This document shows, piece by piece, positions 1 to 11,558 of a DNA stretch of 64,000 bases. A program made the position numbers and the translations under genes. Each line of letters starts with the position of its first letter. Positions within the stretch are counted from its first letter, which is position 1. Source of the DNA: Odocoileus virginianus (lineage: Eukaryota > Chordata > Mammalia > Artiodactyla > Cervidae); contig NC_069678.1 in the NCBI RefSeq assembly GCF_023699985.2, positions 66,892,798-66,956,797 on the forward strand. Direction: 5' to 3'. The notes beneath the pieces are model-generated. The model did no database searches. It saw only the letters and a list, made by a program, of their open reading frames with translations, and was not told the origin of the DNA.

Positions 1-263
1 TGGAAAAAAAATTAGTGGATTACAAGTTTTAGTCTATGATGTAGTTGAATGGATTGGTACCTCTGAAAGAAGAGACTGTGGAACTCACTAGACTAGAACA
101 AACTTTAGTTGACCTGTGCAATCTCCACATGCAGTCCCATGACGAGGTTACCAAGATTTAGGAGTCCTTGCTGGGTGGGTTCTCTGGTTCCACGGTGTAT
201 AGCAGGGGTAAGAGATGTGGTATGAAAATATACAGCAGCTTTGAATAAATCATCTTTTCACAG
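1..263 (+). other. C1orf87: end of an intron upstream of the first visible exon
   Basis: Noncoding sequence ending in the acceptor ttttcacag at 255-263. I see no repeat or other feature in it. The first visible exon needs two bases from an earlier exon to complete its first codon, so the gene continues upstream of the window. Confidence 0.6.
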
Positions 264-453
264 CCTTTCTCCTGCTTCTCCAAGCAGTATCGCCCCTCAA
301 GACTACAACTCACAGTCAGAAGTGAATGAGAGCCTGTTGGAAATCCTGAAGATGGCACTGAGGGCAACCAAGGCCAAACTCAGCATAGAGAAACTCAATC
401 TGAGTTTTCGAAAAGAAGATCGCTCATTCTCTGGCTGCCTGCCCCCACCCAAG
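264..453 (+). CDS. C1orf87: C1orf87-like EF-hand protein, coding exon A (first visible exon)
   Basis: Internal exon of 190 bp between acceptor ...cttttcacag and donor AAG|gtaacc. The first base completes a split codon and the exon ends on a codon boundary (63 full codons; residue numbers below count from the first full codon). It opens with a Ser/Pro-rich stretch, then a helix-forming segment (about residues 18-50, with SLLEILKMALRATKAKLSIE inside it), then the loop of the first EF-hand-like motif, D52-R-S54-F-S56-G57-C-L59-PPP-K63, which ends exactly at the exon boundary. Positions 1, 3, 5, 6 and 8 fit an EF loop; position 12 is Lys, not Glu or Asp. A second acceptor 24 nt downstream (AG at 286-287, pyrimidine-rich before it) would remove eight residues in frame, so the true start is either 264 or 288. 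The gene name comes from recalled similarity to human C1orf87; the molecular function is not established. Confidence 0.85.
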
Positions 454-833
454 GTAACCTAAATTAGATTTCAGACTCATTCATCTCCAGAAGGCTATCT
501 TGGGGCACTGGGTCTATAGTAAGAAGGTGCAGTTCACTAAGAATAAACATACTGAGATCCATAACTGGCTAGCTTTGAAAGTAGGAGTGCATATATACTA
601 ATTATGTAGGTTCTAGGAAAATTTTAACTATGTAAGTTCAGAATTTATTATGTAAGTCTAATAGTCCCTTCCCAAATTTTAATCAACTAAGAGGAAAATA
701 ATGAGGTAAAGAAAACAGAATGTTTACAGTAAAGATTTCCTTTTCCTGTTTTCACCTCTAATTTCTTTTGTAATAAATTGGCCATCTCTTTGGAAATCAG
801 GCCATTTCTTGTTTAATAGAAACTTTAAAATCA

Positions 834-1185
834 GGGCTTCCCTGGTGGCTCAGTGGCAGAGTCCACCTTCTGCCAATGCGGAAGACATGAGTTTGATCCC
901 TGGTCCAGGAGGATCCCACATCCCTAAGCCCATGTACCACAACTGCTGAGCCTGTGCTTTGGAGCCCAAGAGCCTAAACTACTGAGGCCACGTCCAGCAG
1001 CTCCTGAAGCCCCACGCCCCAGAGCCCGTGCCCTGCAACAAGAGAAGCCACCGCACTGAGGAGGCTACCCAGCACAGTGGAGAGTGGCCCGCTCTCACCG
1101 CAGCTAGAGAAAGCCCACACGAAAGCCATGAAGACCAAGCACAGCCAAAAACAAATAAATACAATTATATTTAAAAATAAATTGT
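834..1185 (+). mobile_element. CHR-type SINE (tRNA-Glu derived)
   Basis: Starts with the tRNA-derived head gggcttccctggtggctcag and runs through the typical CHR body (agagaagccaccgcactgag, ctagagaaagcccacac) to the tail gccaaaaacaaataaata. This older cetartiodactyl SINE is distinct from the Bov-tA copies nearby, which share only the head. Confidence 0.8.
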
Positions 1186-1769
1186 AAAGGGATCAAAAGA
1201 CACTGAAATGAAAATTCAAATTTAAAAAAAGGCCTAGTTTTGATCTGTGTTCTGCCTGTGGATTACATTTCACAATTATTTTCTGCATCCAAGAGGACAA
1301 AACCAAGAGTAAAGAATTGTGAAATATGCCAAATTGGTCCAGGAATTACCTACACTGGGCTGTTTTATGCTAACAATAGACAGTATGACAATATCCAAAT
1401 AATATTTCACAGTGGAAAACAAATATTTTTTCCAAGGATAAGTGTTCATTTATCACACCCTCTACCAGCTTCCCGTGAGGTCAGCAGGCGGCACTCTGTT
1501 CTTTAGGGACACCAAAATTGTAGGGACTGATATGGTTTATTGTTGACAGAGATTAGCAATGCTGTTTGGGAGCATTAATTAACTGGGTAGATATGTTTCA
1601 TAAAAGAGGATCCAGAACCATATTAACTCATGTGTTGTATTTAGCCAAACAAACTCCAGTCATGAGGTTACCTTGGATACAGGTAAAATAATAGTGACCA
1701 CATTGACTGCAATTCCATTCACAGCAACTTGCACCACCAAGTTTTGCTGAGTTCTTCCTAAACTGCCAA

Positions 1770-1945
1770 ATACTACATTAAATGTTTTACTTATATTTAC
1801 TCATTTAACATTTACAGGTAAGTATAAGATCTAGGTAGATGTTATAATAGCCATTTAATAAATGAAATAAACCACTGATTCTCAGAGAAGACAAATGAAT
1901 CTCTCAAGGACCACAGCTAGCAAGAGACAGAGCCAGGATTCAAAT
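1770..1945 (-). mobile_element. MIR SINE relic
   Basis: Antisense MIR-like order: ataatagccatttaataaat, then accacagctagcaagagaca and gagccaggattcaaatac. Strongly diverged. Confidence 0.5.
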
Positions 1946-2298
1946 ACAGAAGAATACTGGACACTGAGAGACAGAATTGGAACTCCAGTAGGCAGATGAT
2001 AGCTGGAAGATTTCACTGAGTCGAGGATACAGGAATTAAAACTCCAGAGGAGGAGAAAGGATTGTAATTTATAGGGGAAAAAAAAGGTCCTGAAGCAAAG
2101 ATTGGAAAATGCCTTTCATCCAGGTAAACAGGGATTAAGAATTGAGAGTCAGAGAATTCAAAAAAGCAAGTGATGTTTACTAAGAAACCAAGGACACAAT
2201 ATGCTAAAAGTGGATTCTTATTCTATGACAGAAGTAGCTTTTTATGTACTTTTTCATTTATACAGTCAACTAACCATGCAAAGGCAAAGTCACATGAT

Positions 2299-2331
2299 AG
2301 TGTGTATGTGTGTGTGTGTGCGTGTGTGTTG
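2299..2331 (+). repeat. (TG)n microsatellite
   Basis: About 30 bp of interrupted TG dinucleotides with two substitutions (tgtatg, tgcgtg). Confidence 0.9.
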
Positions 2332-2554
2332 TATACATGAATATTAAACATGCAAGCATGTTTCACTAGGAGAGAGAACATTACAGGAGATTCCACACAT
2401 CATAAATGGCCTTTATTATGTTTTTGAGAAGATTAGCAGAAATTGACTAAGCAGGAATCACTTTCTGTCAGATTAGAAAATACATAATAGTATCAGTGAA
2501 GCTTGAATGTTCTCAGATGACACTTGTAGAATGGAATATGAATGACTTGAAAAT

Positions 2555-2712
2555 CAAAATAAATTTGCTTAAGCTCTTTGAGTCTCCGATTTTCCATCTA
2601 GAAAAAAGTTGGCTCCAAATAACTACCTCCTGTGTCTATTGTGAGGATTAAGTAAGATAAGTATGTGAAAGCACTTAGTATACTGTTTGATATGTGAGGC
2701 ACTCAGGAAATA
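2555..2712 (+). mobile_element. MIR SINE relic
   Basis: Sense MIR pattern: gattttccatctagaaaa, attgtgaggattaagtaaga, gcacttagtatactg. The 5' head is missing or too diverged. Confidence 0.5.
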
Positions 2713-2725
2713 GGTTTCCCTTCCT

Positions 2726-2734
2726 TATACATAC

Positions 2735-2777
<43 letters not shown>
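2726..2777 (+). repeat. (CATA)/(TA)n microsatellite
   Basis: Begins as tacatacatatacat and becomes a pure TA run of about 36 bp. Probably polymorphic in length. Confidence 0.9.
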
Positions 2778-2781
<4 letters not shown>

Positions 2782-3570
2782 TCAATGTTTGGTGAAATTA
2801 CTGCTGCAAAATAGTCTAAGCAAGTGGGCTCTTTCCCAGGGTCAAGTGATGGCCACATGGAGTGCTGGCTGTCAGAGAAGGCTCTGAATGCCTTCCCCCC
2901 ACAGCTGGCCCTGAAAGCTTAAATTTGTGGATCATATTGAAGGAAATGGGGCACATTTTTCTTGAAGCTGGTCTGCCTCTCATGAGCCATCTGGCATCTC
3001 TTAAGACATCTGGAACTCACTCAAAGTATACTACAGTTCTGGGAGGCATGGCAAATAGAACTGTGTTTCCCCAGAACGTGAGATAAATTGAGGCCCAATG
3101 GACACTGGATATGACATGCAGCAGCAGTTGCACCCCAACATCCTTGTTGCTGGACACAGGACTTCAGAGGTGACTGGGAAAGGCCATCTGAACTGTTTCT
3201 CTTTTTGATCAATAGTTCTAAACGGCAGAAGGGAGAGGATCTCAGACCTCGTAAAGTTTCCCATGAGACCTATGCACCCTGTATTCAGAGGGGGAGAAGA
3301 GCACATGCTCACAGCCAGTATTTCAGAGGGTTCACAGATCACCTGTACCTCCTCAGATAACTTACAGCTGTTCTGAGGGATGATCTATGGGTCCTATCAC
3401 TCAAATCAATTGCACTGTCCCCATTCTCAAAGGACAGTATAAAAACCTATCTCATATCTGTCATCCTTGTTCTGTGGACTCACTCATTCTGTCCTTCTGT
3501 CACATCCTTCATTCAATGATGGCTCAGGAAGGGCTCCTGAGGGCAATGTGGAGCCACATACATTTATTTA

Positions 3571-3790
3571 TTAACTTCCCTGGCCATTATTCATATCAGG
3601 TATGATGGTAAAGAATCCACCTGCAATGCAGGAGACCTGGGTTTGATCCTTGGGTCAGGAAGATTCCCTGAAACAGGGAATGGCTACCTGCCTCCAGTAT
3701 TCTTGGAAAATTCCATGGACAGAGGAGCCTGCTGCATAACAGTCCATGGGGTCACAAAAGAGTTGGATGATCAACAGTTGCACTTTCTCG
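3571..3790 (+). mobile_element. Bov-tA SINE with disrupted head
   Basis: Body is a clear Bov-tA (aatccacctgcaatgcagga, cagtattcttggaaaattcc, agtccatggggtcac). The head acttccctgg is separated from gatggtaaagaatc by about 16 unrelated bases where the consensus has tggctca. Confidence 0.75.
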
Positions 3791-4264
3791 TTCATGAATT
3801 GAATAGGCTGTGGAACCTAAGAAGTTTCCAAGCATAGAGGTTCAGTTTAACACTTTCATACATAATCCATATTCTTTATGTTCTGAACTCCTTTCTGCTC
3901 TATAATGCAAAGCCCTTCCAAACTACTCCCAGACCTTCCTGCCAGGAGGAACTGCTAGAACACAGGTTATTCTACCTCTAATTACCCTTTGCCTGATGTT
4001 CATGCAACCTCCTCACTATCATCAGAAGGGAATCCCATTACTGAGTGAACAGGGGCTTAGGAATGTGAAATTTGTTCCCTTGGCAAGACTACAGCTATGA
4101 TACTAGTTTACCAAGTGACCAAAACTGTAAGACATTCTTCTGCAGTTGGCCAGGCTCCTTTTTTTGTGTTTTGTTGTTTCTCCATCAGTACCTTCTGCCC
4201 TAAAATATAAATGATTTATACTAGTTTCAGATTGTTCCCTACTTCCAAACCAATCACCATCTTT

Positions 4265-5530
4265 CTGATCAATATGGCATATTTATTCTTGCATTCAACA
4301 TACTAACCACACAGTGTGTTCTGGGCAGTGTGATAAGGCTCTGAGGACAACACATGATTATGATTTCAATCCCAGAGTTCTCCAGGAGCTCAGGGAAAAG
4401 GTCGTATTTAAAACATGTTACAATTTTGTATGACAAATATGTTGGTGGCAATAACTTTGAACACAGAGAAGGAATAACAACCTAGCCTCACCCAAAAACT
4501 CCAGAGGAGATAAAGCAAATCCTGAATCTTAGAGGACATGATAATTTGGCAAAGTATTTTGGTAGGGCAGAAGAAGGGACAGGAAAGGTTTTCTAGGTAA
4601 AAGGTGCAATGTGAAATGTTACTGAGATGAAAGAGAACATGGTTAGTTCAGGGAATGCTAAACTACTCACATAGGCAAATGAGTATATGAGTGTACAGTG
4701 ACTGGGGATGGTGGGAGATGCTGCTCAAGTTGATGTTAGAATGGTTGGAGGAACCAGTTTCTGAGGGGTCTTTCTAAGGAGTGTGACTTTATCCTGAAGC
4801 TCCGGTGGAATCATTGAAGAATATTAAACAAGTGAACAATATGATCAAAATTGAAATTTGAAAAGAGCACTCTAATAGATAACAGAGAATTAGAGACAGA
4901 GAGAAACTTTAAAAGGCTGTTCCAGTAATTCAAGCAAGAAATTATGAGAATTTAAGCCAGGAAAGTAGCAGGAGGGATGGAGATATTAAGGAGGTAGAAA
5001 AGCAGGTCTTGGTGACTTAACTGGACATAGATCCTGAATTAGGAGGAATGAAAGATGGCTCCCAAGGTTCTAACTTTTACTAGATGGTGGTACCATTCTC
5101 TAAGACAGCAAACAGAAAAGGAGTTTGGGGAGCCAAAGGAAAGGATGATGAGTTCACTTCTGAGCATGTTGATGTAGCTTGAGAGAGTAAAGCTAAATAA
5201 TGACGTAAGGGTCTTCACTATGGAGCTGAAGCTTTGGGAGTAATTAGGATTACTCAAGGACATAGTAGAAGGTAAGAAGGGAAGGTTGAGGAGGACATCT
5301 GTCGTTAAGGAGCAGGTAGATGAAGACAAGCCAAGAAAAGAGACCAAAAATAATCAAAAGAGACACGGGAGTCATCAAGAAAGCCACGAGAAGAGACTTA
5401 TGGAAGGATGGCGAGATCACCCATGTCACAGGCTGCAAAGAGATCATCTGTAATCGGGATTGACAAGTATTCATTAAATGTAAAACTTCGGGAGTTACTA
5501 ATGACTTGGTAAACACAATTTAAGTAGAGT
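4265..5530 (-). mobile_element. L2 LINE relic, long antisense copy
   Basis: Successive blocks match the antisense order of an L2 3' half: gtgtgactttatcctgaagc, aagagcactctaatagataa, gttccagtaattcaagcaag, gatggctcccaaggttctaa, atggtggtaccattctctaa. About 1.2 kb, diverged, with no reading frame of note. Confidence 0.6.
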
Positions 5531-6179
5531 GATGGGGTAAAATGCAAATGAAGCCATAAATGGGAAGGAAGTAGGGAGAGCATCTGTGCATCAGTCTTTC
5601 CAGGAGCATTTTGAGGAAATGAATATTTATTTTACTTGTCATTTTCTAAATAACATAGGTATTTTATTTACATTAGATTTTTAAATGCCCTTACAGAACT
5701 GAAGAAACTATATACAACCAAATATTTTCTTATTGAATAAGGACATCATAATGAATAGTCATGGATTTTAAAAATAATCCTAGATAACACTAAATTGCCA
5801 GGGTTTTCTGGTAGATGTTTCTATTGCTCTTCCACAACTGTCAGCAGTCAGTTCATAGCAGCTATCAATCAATCTACTTCTAGGAACCCTGATGTACTAT
5901 TTCTAATCTGCTGTTCATTTAGCCTAGAGCAAAACTCAATGTTGCCAGAAGTAAATAAACTGTTTTTAGAATAACCTGTTAATACTGATGTTTAAAAATA
6001 CATTAATATGCTCTAATCATGAGGATAAGTTGATTTTTATTTATTGAGTAAAATGGCATAATATAACTAATTTCTACCACTCTATTTTTGCCAACCTATG
6101 CCTTTACCTTCGGTACTTTTAAATAATTCATTCATTTCTAATTCATCTATATATTCATTTATTCAATAAGTAATTTTCA

Positions 6180-6346
6180 TGGAGAAGGAAATGGCAACCC
6201 ACTCCAGTATTCTTGCCTGGAAAAGTCCATGGACAGAGGAGCCTGGCGAGCTGCAGTCCACGGGGTTACACGACTGAGCATGTGTGCATGAGGGTGGAGG
6301 GAGATGGGTTGGTAGCAATAAACTGGTAGAACTAAAAAAAATTTTA
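6180..6346 (+). mobile_element. BovA-monomer retrocopy with 12-bp target-site duplication
   Basis: The SINE part (gagaaggaaatggcaaccca to ttacacgactgagca) covers only about the first 100 bp. It is followed by some 65 bp that are not SINE, ending aaaaaaaatttta. The direct repeat aagtaattttca stands on both sides (6168-6179 and 6347-6358), so SINE and extra 3' sequence were inserted together. Confidence 0.75.
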
Positions 6347-6483
6347 AAGTAATTTTCAACACTGTGCTTGGCAATAGTGATAAGAAAATGAAGGAAATAC
6401 AATCCAACCCTCAATAAACCAGTCTTTTAGAGATGTTCTAAGGAATAGATATTTACTGCTCAGTGAAAAGGGGTATAAAACTA

Positions 6484-6760
6484 TAGTAGAAATCTCCACA
6501 CTGTTTTCCATAGTGGCTGTACTAATTTGCATTCCCACCAACAGTGTAAGAGGGTTCCCTTTTCTCCACACCCTCTCCAGCATCGGGCCTGGTGCACTGG
6601 GAAGACCCAGAGGGATCGGGTAGAGAGGGAGGTGGGAGAGGGGACTGGGATGGGGAATACATGTAAATCCATGGCTAATTCATTTCAGTGTATGACAAAA
6701 ACTACTGTAATGATGTAAAGTAATTAGCCTCCAACTAATAAAAATAAATGGAAAAAAAAA
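6484..6760 (+). mobile_element. L1 insertion inverted by twin priming
   Basis: Two L1 parts lie head to head. About 6490-6582 is ORF2 C-terminal sequence on the - strand (translating to LLHCWWECKLVQPLW), and 6583-6760 is the 3' UTR on the + strand ending aaaataaatggaaaaaaaaa. The direct repeat actatagtaga lies on both sides (left copy ends at 6490, right copy at 6762-6772). An inverted 5' part joined to a normal 3' part inside one target-site duplication is the signature of twin priming. Confidence 0.85.
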
Positions 6761-7581
6761 AACTATAGTAGAGTGTAGTTTCTAAAAACCACAATGCTCT
6801 TTCTCACCCATTATTTACACATACATTTCTTCTGCTGGAATTATCCTCAACTCCCTACTTTTCTGGCAAACTGTTATCCCTTTTTTTCATGTTTTATATC
6901 TGTCTTTCTCCTTCCCCGAGGTACTACTCTACAGCTAGTAACAGCTTTCTAACCCAGACTGGTTGTTTCCTTCCAAAAAGACAAATGAACATTAGGCTTT
7001 TGTCACTGTATCAAAATGTAGGTTATATTATTCACATATGGTCAGACCAACAGATCAGGAGGTGAATGCCATTGAAAAGACAGTGTGTTCCTCACGGTTC
7101 CCAGGAGGAGGGGCACAGACACCACGTGGGCCACATGGTGAAGCCCCAGAGCCGGTCAGGAAGCAGAGGGGATGAGGGGAAAGTGTGGGCAAGAGCATTT
7201 ACTGTGGGGAGATGAAGCAGGATAAGAAGGCTTAGGATTGGCTAGTTTGAATAATTTCAGTGGGCTCTGGGGCACAGGTGCCATTCCTAGTCGCCTAGTA
7301 CTTGGCCCTGGAGTAATCAGGACCCGGAAATAGTGTGCCAAGTGTGAAAACCTCAATAAAAGAGGTAGTTGGTTTGCAGGTGAAAGACAGCCTTTCAGGT
7401 TAAGTCCTTTACTATCTCTAGTAATTGGCTAGCCCTGGAAGAGGCAGTTTCTCCAGGGTCAGCAGGGCCCCATGATGGCCAAGCAGCAGATTAAAAAGAC
7501 ACGCATAATACAGTCACTATGTGGAACTTCCTCTCAAAATAACAACAGTAGCTACAATTAGTCTAAACACTAAATAAAACA

Positions 7582-7760
7582 TTTCCTTTCTTTTCTTCTT
7601 TTTTTGCCTCTTCCTTCCTTCTCTCGTTTCTCTCTCTCTCCCACTCTGTCTCTTTCTTGTGCTCTTGAGCCCCTTTCTCCTCTTTTCTTCCCTCTCCCCT
7701 CTTCTCTCTCTCCTCTATCTCCCTTTTTCTTCCTTTTCCCTCCTTTCCTTCTTTTCTTGA
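7582..7760 (+). repeat. CT-rich low-complexity tract
   Basis: About 180 bp almost wholly pyrimidine on the + strand (ctctcgtttctctctctctc). Open frames across it on both strands are composition artefacts. Confidence 0.85.
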
Positions 7761-8164
7761 TTTCAACATATGTTAGTCAAATGCCTCCTAAAATCCAGGC
7801 CTTATTCTAACTGCTTACTTGCTTCTGAGAAGTAGAAAATACTAATCTTATTTAGTAGGTGAAGTAATTGGACATAAAAAGATTTAGGAACTTCCTGAGA
7901 TCACACAAATCATACACAGCATTTCCAGTGTTCAAAATAAATCATGCTTTATTCTTAAGACTCTGTGTTTAAACAGTATGCTAAACACACAACAAAGACT
8001 ATCACAACCTAAAAGTTTGGTGTGTTTGAATCTAAGTATCGCACATCCACCAACTTGAGAACTGAACTGGTTTGTTGGCTAGACTCAGAAAACATTAAGT
8101 ACTCAGGAAGTTGCAGTGACCCTTCATTCATCCATCCGACAAATATTAATTGAATATCTGGTTT

Positions 8165-8300
8165 CTAGACTAAGTTCCATCATTTATTAACCATGTGACA
8201 TAGAGAAAGTCAATCTAAGTCTTGGTTTCCTCATATATAAGATAAAACAAGATTCTTTTGTAAATCAAAGTCAGTATTAAAAAACACTTTGTGATTCACC
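8165..8300 (+). mobile_element. MIR SINE relic
   Basis: Sense pattern: catttattaaccatgtgaca, ttggtttcctcatatataag. Diverged; L2 is an alternative. Confidence 0.4.
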
Positions 8301-8602
8301 TATATAATAAGTGTGTATAATTTCTGGGCCTTGACCACTCATTCTATAGCTGTCAAAAATGTAAGATCAGCATTTCAAAGTACAGTGGCTTCTGAGTAAT
8401 GAACTCTGCCTCTGTGTCAAGCATAAAAAATCTGCTGTTGATGAGCAGTCCATTGAACATTCTTGTCCTAAATATTATTCTAGTGGTATACTCCACTCCT
8501 GGTTATTCATTCTTTGTCCAAATTATGTAAGTTCTAATAATGGGAATGAAATTCAAATCAATTTAATTATATTGAAATTTCAAATCTTTTTCTTATTTGC
8601 AG

Positions 8603-8700
8603 GTCAGGGCTATATGTGGGAAACATGGATTATATCTGACTTTGAGTCTTTTGGAAACATTGCTTAGCCATCAAGATTTGGGTTACCAAGATGAAATAAA
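8603..8700 (+). CDS. C1orf87: C1orf87-like EF-hand protein, coding exon B
   Basis: 98-bp exon between acceptor cttatttgcag and consensus donor gtaagt. It starts on a codon boundary (residue 64) and ends with AA of a split Lys codon. It encodes the exit helix of the first EF-hand-like motif (VRAICGKHGLYLTL), the entry helix of the second (SLLETLLSHQ) and most of the second loop, D88-L-G-Y-Q92-D-E-I95. The loop has Asp at position 1 and Ile at 8 but lacks the other usual calcium ligands. The next exon must begin with one base completing Lys; exon C does so. Confidence 0.9.
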
Positions 8701-9861
8701 GTAAGTTGATTTTTTTATTTACACAGTCCTTTATTAGAATACCAAATACATAAGTCTGTCTCTAGGCTAAAGTTTTGTATGTGAAACAATCAATTTATTA
8801 CCTAAACACAGAGTTAATAGATGTTTGTTTATATTAAGATCACGGGATCCTTTTGGCCATAGAAAAATGAAAGCAGTAAACTTCCACTTCCAGTTTGCTG
8901 GTAAATGGCAAGTCAGATTTACTATTTCATTTTAAACAACTAAAATATAGGACAAAACATATGATGCGATACTTTCTGGATGACTTTGGACATCAGGAAG
9001 CACAGAACAGTGATTCCTGAGAGAAGGGAATGAGGTAAGCTCAGTTTACTGAACAAGAAAGGGGACTCCAAACTTAGCCCAGCACTCTCCTTGAGCTAAA
9101 GGAATACAGTATGAAGTTCAGGAAGGCCAAGAAGTCTAGAAGACTTGGCACAAAGTAGCAATGAGGCGAGATACTCTAAGAGTCCTTTTTGGAGACTTCC
9201 AAAGAGTTACCCTGAAGTCTTCGTGTGAAAACTTGGCTAATGTATGCATTTGAGGAAACTACCCAAGGCCAGCAAAAGAGACATCAAGAGAAAAAAGTGG
9301 AGAAATTTTTAGATCTCAGAGCTGGGAATAGTTACAGTTTCCACCAGTCAGAGAGGAACACATGTGGGATGGATTAGAGTCCTCAAAATGGTACTGTGCT
9401 GTAGTCAAGCTTAATGCATGAGGAACTGGAGTCTCAGAAGGAGATAAGGCAAATAGAGGGAAAGAAAAGGATGCTGAAAAAATAATGGCTGTAATTTTCC
9501 AAAATTGAGAAGAACTATAAAGACATGGACCTAAGAAGTTTAATGAACTTCAAATATAAGGAATTTGAAGTAAACCATACCAAGATTCCTTATAATCAGA
9601 TTGCTTAAACCAGCAGTAAATTAAAAACCTTAAATGCACAAGGGAAAATGACAAATTACATAAAAAGCAACAAAGATAAGAATTATGACAGATTTATCAA
9701 AGATAAGAATTATAACAGATTTATCATTAGAAACATACACAAGAAGACAGTAGAATAACATCCTTAAAGTATTGAAGGAAAATGATCATCCTGAAATCCT
9801 ACATCCACCAAAACTATCTTTCAAAAACTAATGGGAATTAAGATGTTTTTTACACATACAA

Positions 9862-9914
9862 GGACTTCCCAGGTGGTGCTAATGGTAAAGAGTTCACCTG
9901 AAATGCAGGAGACT
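9862..9914 (+). mobile_element. Bov-tA head fragment, 53 bp, with target-site duplication
   Basis: Only the tRNA-derived head is present (ggacttcccaggtggtgcta to aaatgcaggagact). The 10-bp direct repeat acacatacaa at 9852-9861 and 9915-9924 shows that this very short piece is a complete insertion, not a deletion remnant. It splits the L1M word for tagacatacaaaa. Confidence 0.75.
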
Positions 9915-10287
9915 ACACATACAAAAGATGAGAGAATTCATAACCTTCGGAGCAGTACTGCAAGAAATAGTAAAAAGAAAAAGGCCTTGGGCAGAAGGAA
10001 AATAATCATTTTTAATCGGCAGAAAGAGATGAAAAGTATTGGACATAATATGTCAATGAATAAAAATACAATTTCCTTATTTTAAAAAAAATCTCTTTAA
10101 TAATCAATTGTTTAAGATAATAATAACAATGTACTGTGGAATTTGTAACATAATAGAGGGCAGCATTTGACAACAGCATAAAATACTGGGAGGGGAAATA
10201 AAAGTGTACTATGAAAATACCTGTATACTGTCAGCTAAGTAGTATAATTTTGGTTGAAGGAAGAGTGTATTCAGTTAAAAATATGAA

Positions 10288-10513
10288 TTGTTGTTGTTTA
10301 GTCACTAAGTCATGTTCAACTCTTGTGTGACACTGTGGATTGTAACCCACCAAACTCCTCTGTCCAAGGGATTTTCCAGGCAAGAATACTGAAGTGGGTT
10401 GCCATTTCCTTCTGCAGGGGATCTTCCAGGGACTGAACCCAGGTCTCCTGCATTGCAGGCAGTCTCCTGCATTGGGAACTGGGTTCTTTACCACTTAGAC
10501 ACCTGGCAGGCCC
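10288..10513 (-). mobile_element. Bov-tA SINE
   Basis: Antisense full-length pattern from ttgttgttgtttagtcacta to cttagacacctggcaggccc, including the small duplicated piece ctcctgcattg. Flanks aaaaatatgaat and aaaaatactaat look like an aged target-site duplication. Confidence 0.85.
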
Positions 10514-11125
10514 AAAAATACTAATAGAGAAGTTTAAATAGAGAATAATTTAAATAGAGAATAATCACACATAACTACTGAGAATAGACCAAAAAAAGAA
10601 GGAAAAGAAAACAAGAAACAAATAGGACAAGTAGAAAATAAATGCAAATAATGATAGATTTAAATCCAATCATATCAATAATTGCAGTAAGTATTAATGG
10701 TTCAAAAGCACCAATTAACACGCAGCAATTTTCAGATTTCATTTAAAAAGCAAAACCCAACTAAATGCTGTCTGAAATGAACCCTTTTATAATATAAAGG
10801 CAGACCCAGTAAAAGTAAAAGGATGGAAAGTGATATACCATACTAATTGGTATGAATGAAAAATAAACTAGGATGGTTACACTAAAGTCAGACAAAGTAG
10901 ATTCTAAATCAAGGGGTATTACCAGAAATTCAGTTCATCAAAAGGACATACAGACCTAAATGTTCATGCCCTCAATAACATAGTTTCAAGTTAATAAATT
11001 AAAAACATAAAACTGGAAGGCAGAATAGATAAATTCACAATTTTATTTAGAGAATTGAACATATTTCTGTCAGTAACTGACAAAAACAAGTAGACAGAAA
11101 ATCAGTAAGACTATAGAAAACTTGG

Positions 11126-11558
11126 TTTTTCCAGTGGTCATGTATGGATGTGAGAGTTGGACTGTAAAGAAGGCTGAGCACAGAAGAATTGATGTTTTTG
11201 AACTGTGGTGTTGGAGAAGACTCTTGAGAGTCCCTTTGACTGCAAGGAGATTCAACCAGTCCATCCTAAGGGAAATCGGTCCTGGGTGTTCATTGGAAGG
11301 ACTGATGTTAAAGCTGAAACTCCAGTATTTTGGCCACCTGATGCCAAGAGCTAACTCATTTTAAAAGACCCTGATGCTGGGAAAGATTGAGGGCAGGAGG
11401 AGAAGGGGACGACAGAGGATGAGATGGTTAGATAGCATCACCAACTCAATGGACATGAGTTTGGGTAAACTCCGGAGTTGGTGATGGACAGGAGGCCTGA
11501 CATGCTGCAGTTCATGGGGTCGCAGAGTCAGACACGACTGAGTGACTGAACTGAACTG
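11126..11558 (+). mobile_element. BovB LINE 3' fragment with 13-bp target-site duplication
   Basis: Sense BovB from tttttccagtggtcatgtat to gagtgactgaactgaactg, 5' truncated to 433 bp. The direct repeat atagaaaacttgg is perfect at 11113-11125 and 11559-11571. The translated stretch VVMYGCESWTVKKAEHRRID is the C-terminal end of the BovB polyprotein, broken downstream. Confidence 0.9.

Larger units (their letters stand above)
454..8602 (+). other. C1orf87: intron A-B, about 8.1 kb
   Basis: Runs from donor gtaacc to acceptor ttatttgcag. It holds a CHR SINE, MIR and L2 relics, two Bov-family SINEs, an inverted L1 with target-site duplication, TG, TA and CT-rich simple sequence. I could not assign 1190-1770, 1950-2290, 2780-3570, 3790-4265, 5530-6165, 6775-7580 or 8300-8590 to a family. 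The part at 7040-7490 looks like an old dispersed repeat, possibly an LTR, but I cannot name it. Confidence 0.8.

Noticed and set aside
7563..7810. Lys/Glu-rich and Ser/Leu/Pro-rich open frames on both strands
   Set aside because: Translation of a pyrimidine tract.
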